DNA of 64,000 nt from Panorpa germanica (Eukaryota; Arthropoda; Insecta; Mecoptera; Panorpidae): NCBI GenBank assembly GCA_963678705.1, contig OY783216.1, positions 3,100,001 to 3,164,000 on the forward strand, read 5' to 3'. Shown in pieces: positions 61,831-64,000 of the stretch. The notes beneath the pieces were generated by a model that was not told the DNA's origin, ran no database searches, and saw only the letters and a list, made by a program, of their open reading frames with translations. Position numbers and translations under genes: made by a program. Positions within the stretch are counted from its first letter, which is position 1. Every line of letters starts with the position of its first letter.

Positions 61831-62251
61831 TTGTAGTTAAAATCGCTGCAAAAGTTTATACATTTAGAACAATTAGATATTCTAATCATGACTTACTGGT
61901 ACTCGTGCAGTACATGGTACAGCCAAGCTGTGAGAGTTCATTGTTTGTGCTTTCCAACAACAATATTATCTCCAAGTCTAGACTGCAGTGACACCAACAC
62001 CAATATACACTTAGCCGTCATATCATAGCTGGTGTAGAACTAGAATTGAACGTTCAGTTCATTCTACGGTTAATCTATTATTCCACGACTATGCTGTGAA
62101 TGACATTTACTTGTTATTGTTATTATTCGTTGAAATGTAAATGTGATATATTAATTCTGTGAATCCCTTTGAAATTCATTGCACAAATCATATTTACTTG
62201 TCTCTATGTAAAATGTAACAGATCCATAGGCAGTGCAGCTCGTGTTTCGGG

Positions 62252-62878
62252 AATGGGCTTGTGTCCTATGTCTTAATTTCTATAAAAGTGTACTATATAT
62301 TGATAAAGTGAGTTACTAGAACCTCAAATGTTCAATTATATTTTAATAACTCCTTATATGTTAAGAGATAGTAACAATTAAAAAAGTCATTTTGTCTCTT
62401 TAATTATTAAAGGGATTCAACGTTGTACACATTCCAAATGCATGTGACATCACAATCGCTGCCAACCTTACAGCTCATAAATCTCTGCTATATGTATTTA
62501 TATATCAAAATATCAAATATTATTTACAGCTATTTCAAGGAACAATCAAATTTCAGTATTATGTCTGCCTTAGCAGGGTTAAATAAAATAAAAACTTATT
62601 ATTCTTTGACTTGACTTGATTATTCGACTACCAACAGCTACAGAACATTACCACAGCGCTGACATACTCAACAAATAACTGACGTTAAAATGCATTTCAC
62701 GTCATACACATGGCCGACCATTTCAAGCGCTAAAACTACAATTCAAACTTTTAATTGCTATATCTCAGTCAACATTTAGATATTTAATAAAATAGACACG
62801 CCAATACACATTTATTAACATCAATTTCAATCAACAATTGAAAAATCGATCACTAAAAAATGAGAACACAAGCCTAAT
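62252..62878 (-). mobile_element. Inverted-repeat element family A, copy A6
   Basis: Inverted copy; left boundary AATGGGCTTGTGTCCT intact, right boundary decayed (GAACACAAGCCTAAT). A short deletion removes part of the CACAATCCTTGTGTAAGG block. Confidence 0.82.
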
Positions 62879-63988
62879 ATTAAAACGGAAATAGCTTTGT
62901 GAAGAAAATTTAAACATTATTTTAAGATTATTCATAAGTGATTACACAGTCTAAGTATATACATATAGCTATGATTACCTCCTACATGAAAATCCAACTT
63001 GTTATTAATTAGATCCAAAATCTTCAATACTGTTGCTTTTTGGAAGCGAAATTTTGTCATTTAAATAATGAAAATAATTTGGCCTTTTTTTAATAATTTT
63101 CTTATTTCTCAATATAGTACTATATTCGTATATGGTAATAGCTGATTACTCTTCATCTGTTATTGATAATTGATTATCGTAATTCAGAAAATTCATAATT
63201 AAAAGTTTGATTTATTAATTTTATAACCTATAAAATGAGAACTTAAATAGTATAATAATGACAGCTAAACCTGGCTGAGATAGCATGATATTTTATCTCT
63301 GTTGCACACTTATTGCAGGTTATCATACTTACATCTTGATTGAATGACGAGATTTGTTACTCCACGATTTTAGTTCGAGTTAACGTTAGTTCTTGATGAT
63401 AAAATAAATTTTTCGTTTAAATCGAAGACTAGCTATTTACTTCGGTAGTAAGACGAACCATATGTGATATAATTTCTCCAAAATTAATTTTATTTACTTT
63501 CATGAATACGTGTTGATTTTATAGTAAAATATTAAAGGAAATAATACGAACTCATTGTATTAACTATACGAAAGTATCTGCCCCTTTTCTTCGACACCCA
63601 TGCTTGCTTTTGCATGAAATTAATAATTCATTTGTATTATAATCATTCCTCAGTTTGTGTTCTGAATTTATATAACGTATGTCACTGACACATACACACA
63701 CACACACACAATACAACATCTACGTCACTCTTGCCAACTTTATAAATTAAAACGTCCAGACGAAACTCAAACTCATGACCTTTCTGTTTCTCAGAATTAT
63801 ATTAAATGTCAACATAATTAAACTTAAAAGGATTAATTCTACATAATGTATGATAGGTACGGTGGTACTCGCACCAGACTGTACACCGTATTTTAAAAAT
63901 TAATTAATTCTCTTTGCGAATTCACTCCGTAATATTTTTGAAGTGTGGGTACTATTATTTAAAACATATCTCTGTTAGGAATTTATAT
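62879..63988. other. AT-rich spacer
   Basis: Nothing recognised except the AC microsatellite listed separately. Confidence 0.4.
63690..63710. repeat. (AC)n microsatellite
   Basis: AC run of about nine units. Confidence 0.85.
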
Positions 63989-64000
63989 AATGGGCTTGTG
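63989..64000. mobile_element. Family A copy A7, cut by window end
   Basis: The last twelve bases, AATGGGCTTGTG, equal the outer end of family A; the element presumably continues past the window. Confidence 0.6.

Noticed and set aside
1..64000. Operons, ribosome binding sites, rho-independent terminators, CRISPR arrays, prophage or defence islands
   Set aside because: Composition, spliced gene structure and insect-type transposons show a eukaryotic nuclear genome; none of these was seen.
58301..64000. A second PTN/MK exon downstream of 57626
   Set aside because: I looked for acceptor-flanked phase-1 frames with the cysteine spacing and found none I could support.

Overview
This is eukaryotic, AT-rich, repeat-laden DNA, almost certainly from an insect. 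It has spliced genes with GT/AG introns, 5'-truncated non-LTR retrotransposons of Jockey and RNase H/zinc-knuckle types, and many small non-autonomous DNA transposons. I cannot resolve the order or species. The large intron and heavy repeat load point away from a compact genome.

Only one host gene is recognised with confidence: a midkine/pleiotrophin-family gene (insect miple), on the + strand. A signal-peptide exon begins at 48780. A single PTN/MK domain exon lies at 57489-57626. They are separated by an intron of about 8.5 kb and join in phase 1. The domain exon is phase 1 at both ends. The ATG sits directly behind a splice acceptor, so at least one non-coding 5' exon must lie upstream. Further coding exons are expected beyond the window or were not recognised. 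Two GC-rich, CpG-containing stretches (about 5890-6180 and 19845-20250) are the best places to look for a promoter or 5' exon, but nothing ties them to miple.

The rest is mobile DNA and unannotatable AT-rich spacer. Recurrent families, named here for convenience, are: (A) a ~640 bp inverted-repeat element with GGGCTTGTGTCCT ends, always flanked AAT...ATT, 7 copies including one cut by the window end; (P) a ~700 bp piggyBac-like MITE with G-run ends and TTAA flanks, 6 copies; (H) a ~520 bp MITE with CATTCCCACT-type ends, 3 copies; (G) a small repeat with internal inverted arms, 4 copies; (J) Jockey-like LINE 3' fragments, 4 copies; (L) a LINE whose C-terminal zinc-knuckle region and (TAA)n tail recur in about 8 fragments, two of which are chimeras with the same unrelated 5' piece; (N) an RNase H LINE 3' half with a 257-codon open frame, plus a second 3' tail; a ~350 bp hAT-like element in two copies, one with a perfect 8 bp target duplication; a 345 bp Helitron-like element; a Tigger/pogo-like MITE; and a PIF/Harbinger 5' fragment with the transposase N-terminus inside the miple intron.

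Several insertions are nested (L in H; Harbinger in L), giving a relative order of events. I found no tRNA, rRNA, CRISPR, operon or viral gene, and no multi-gene novel system.
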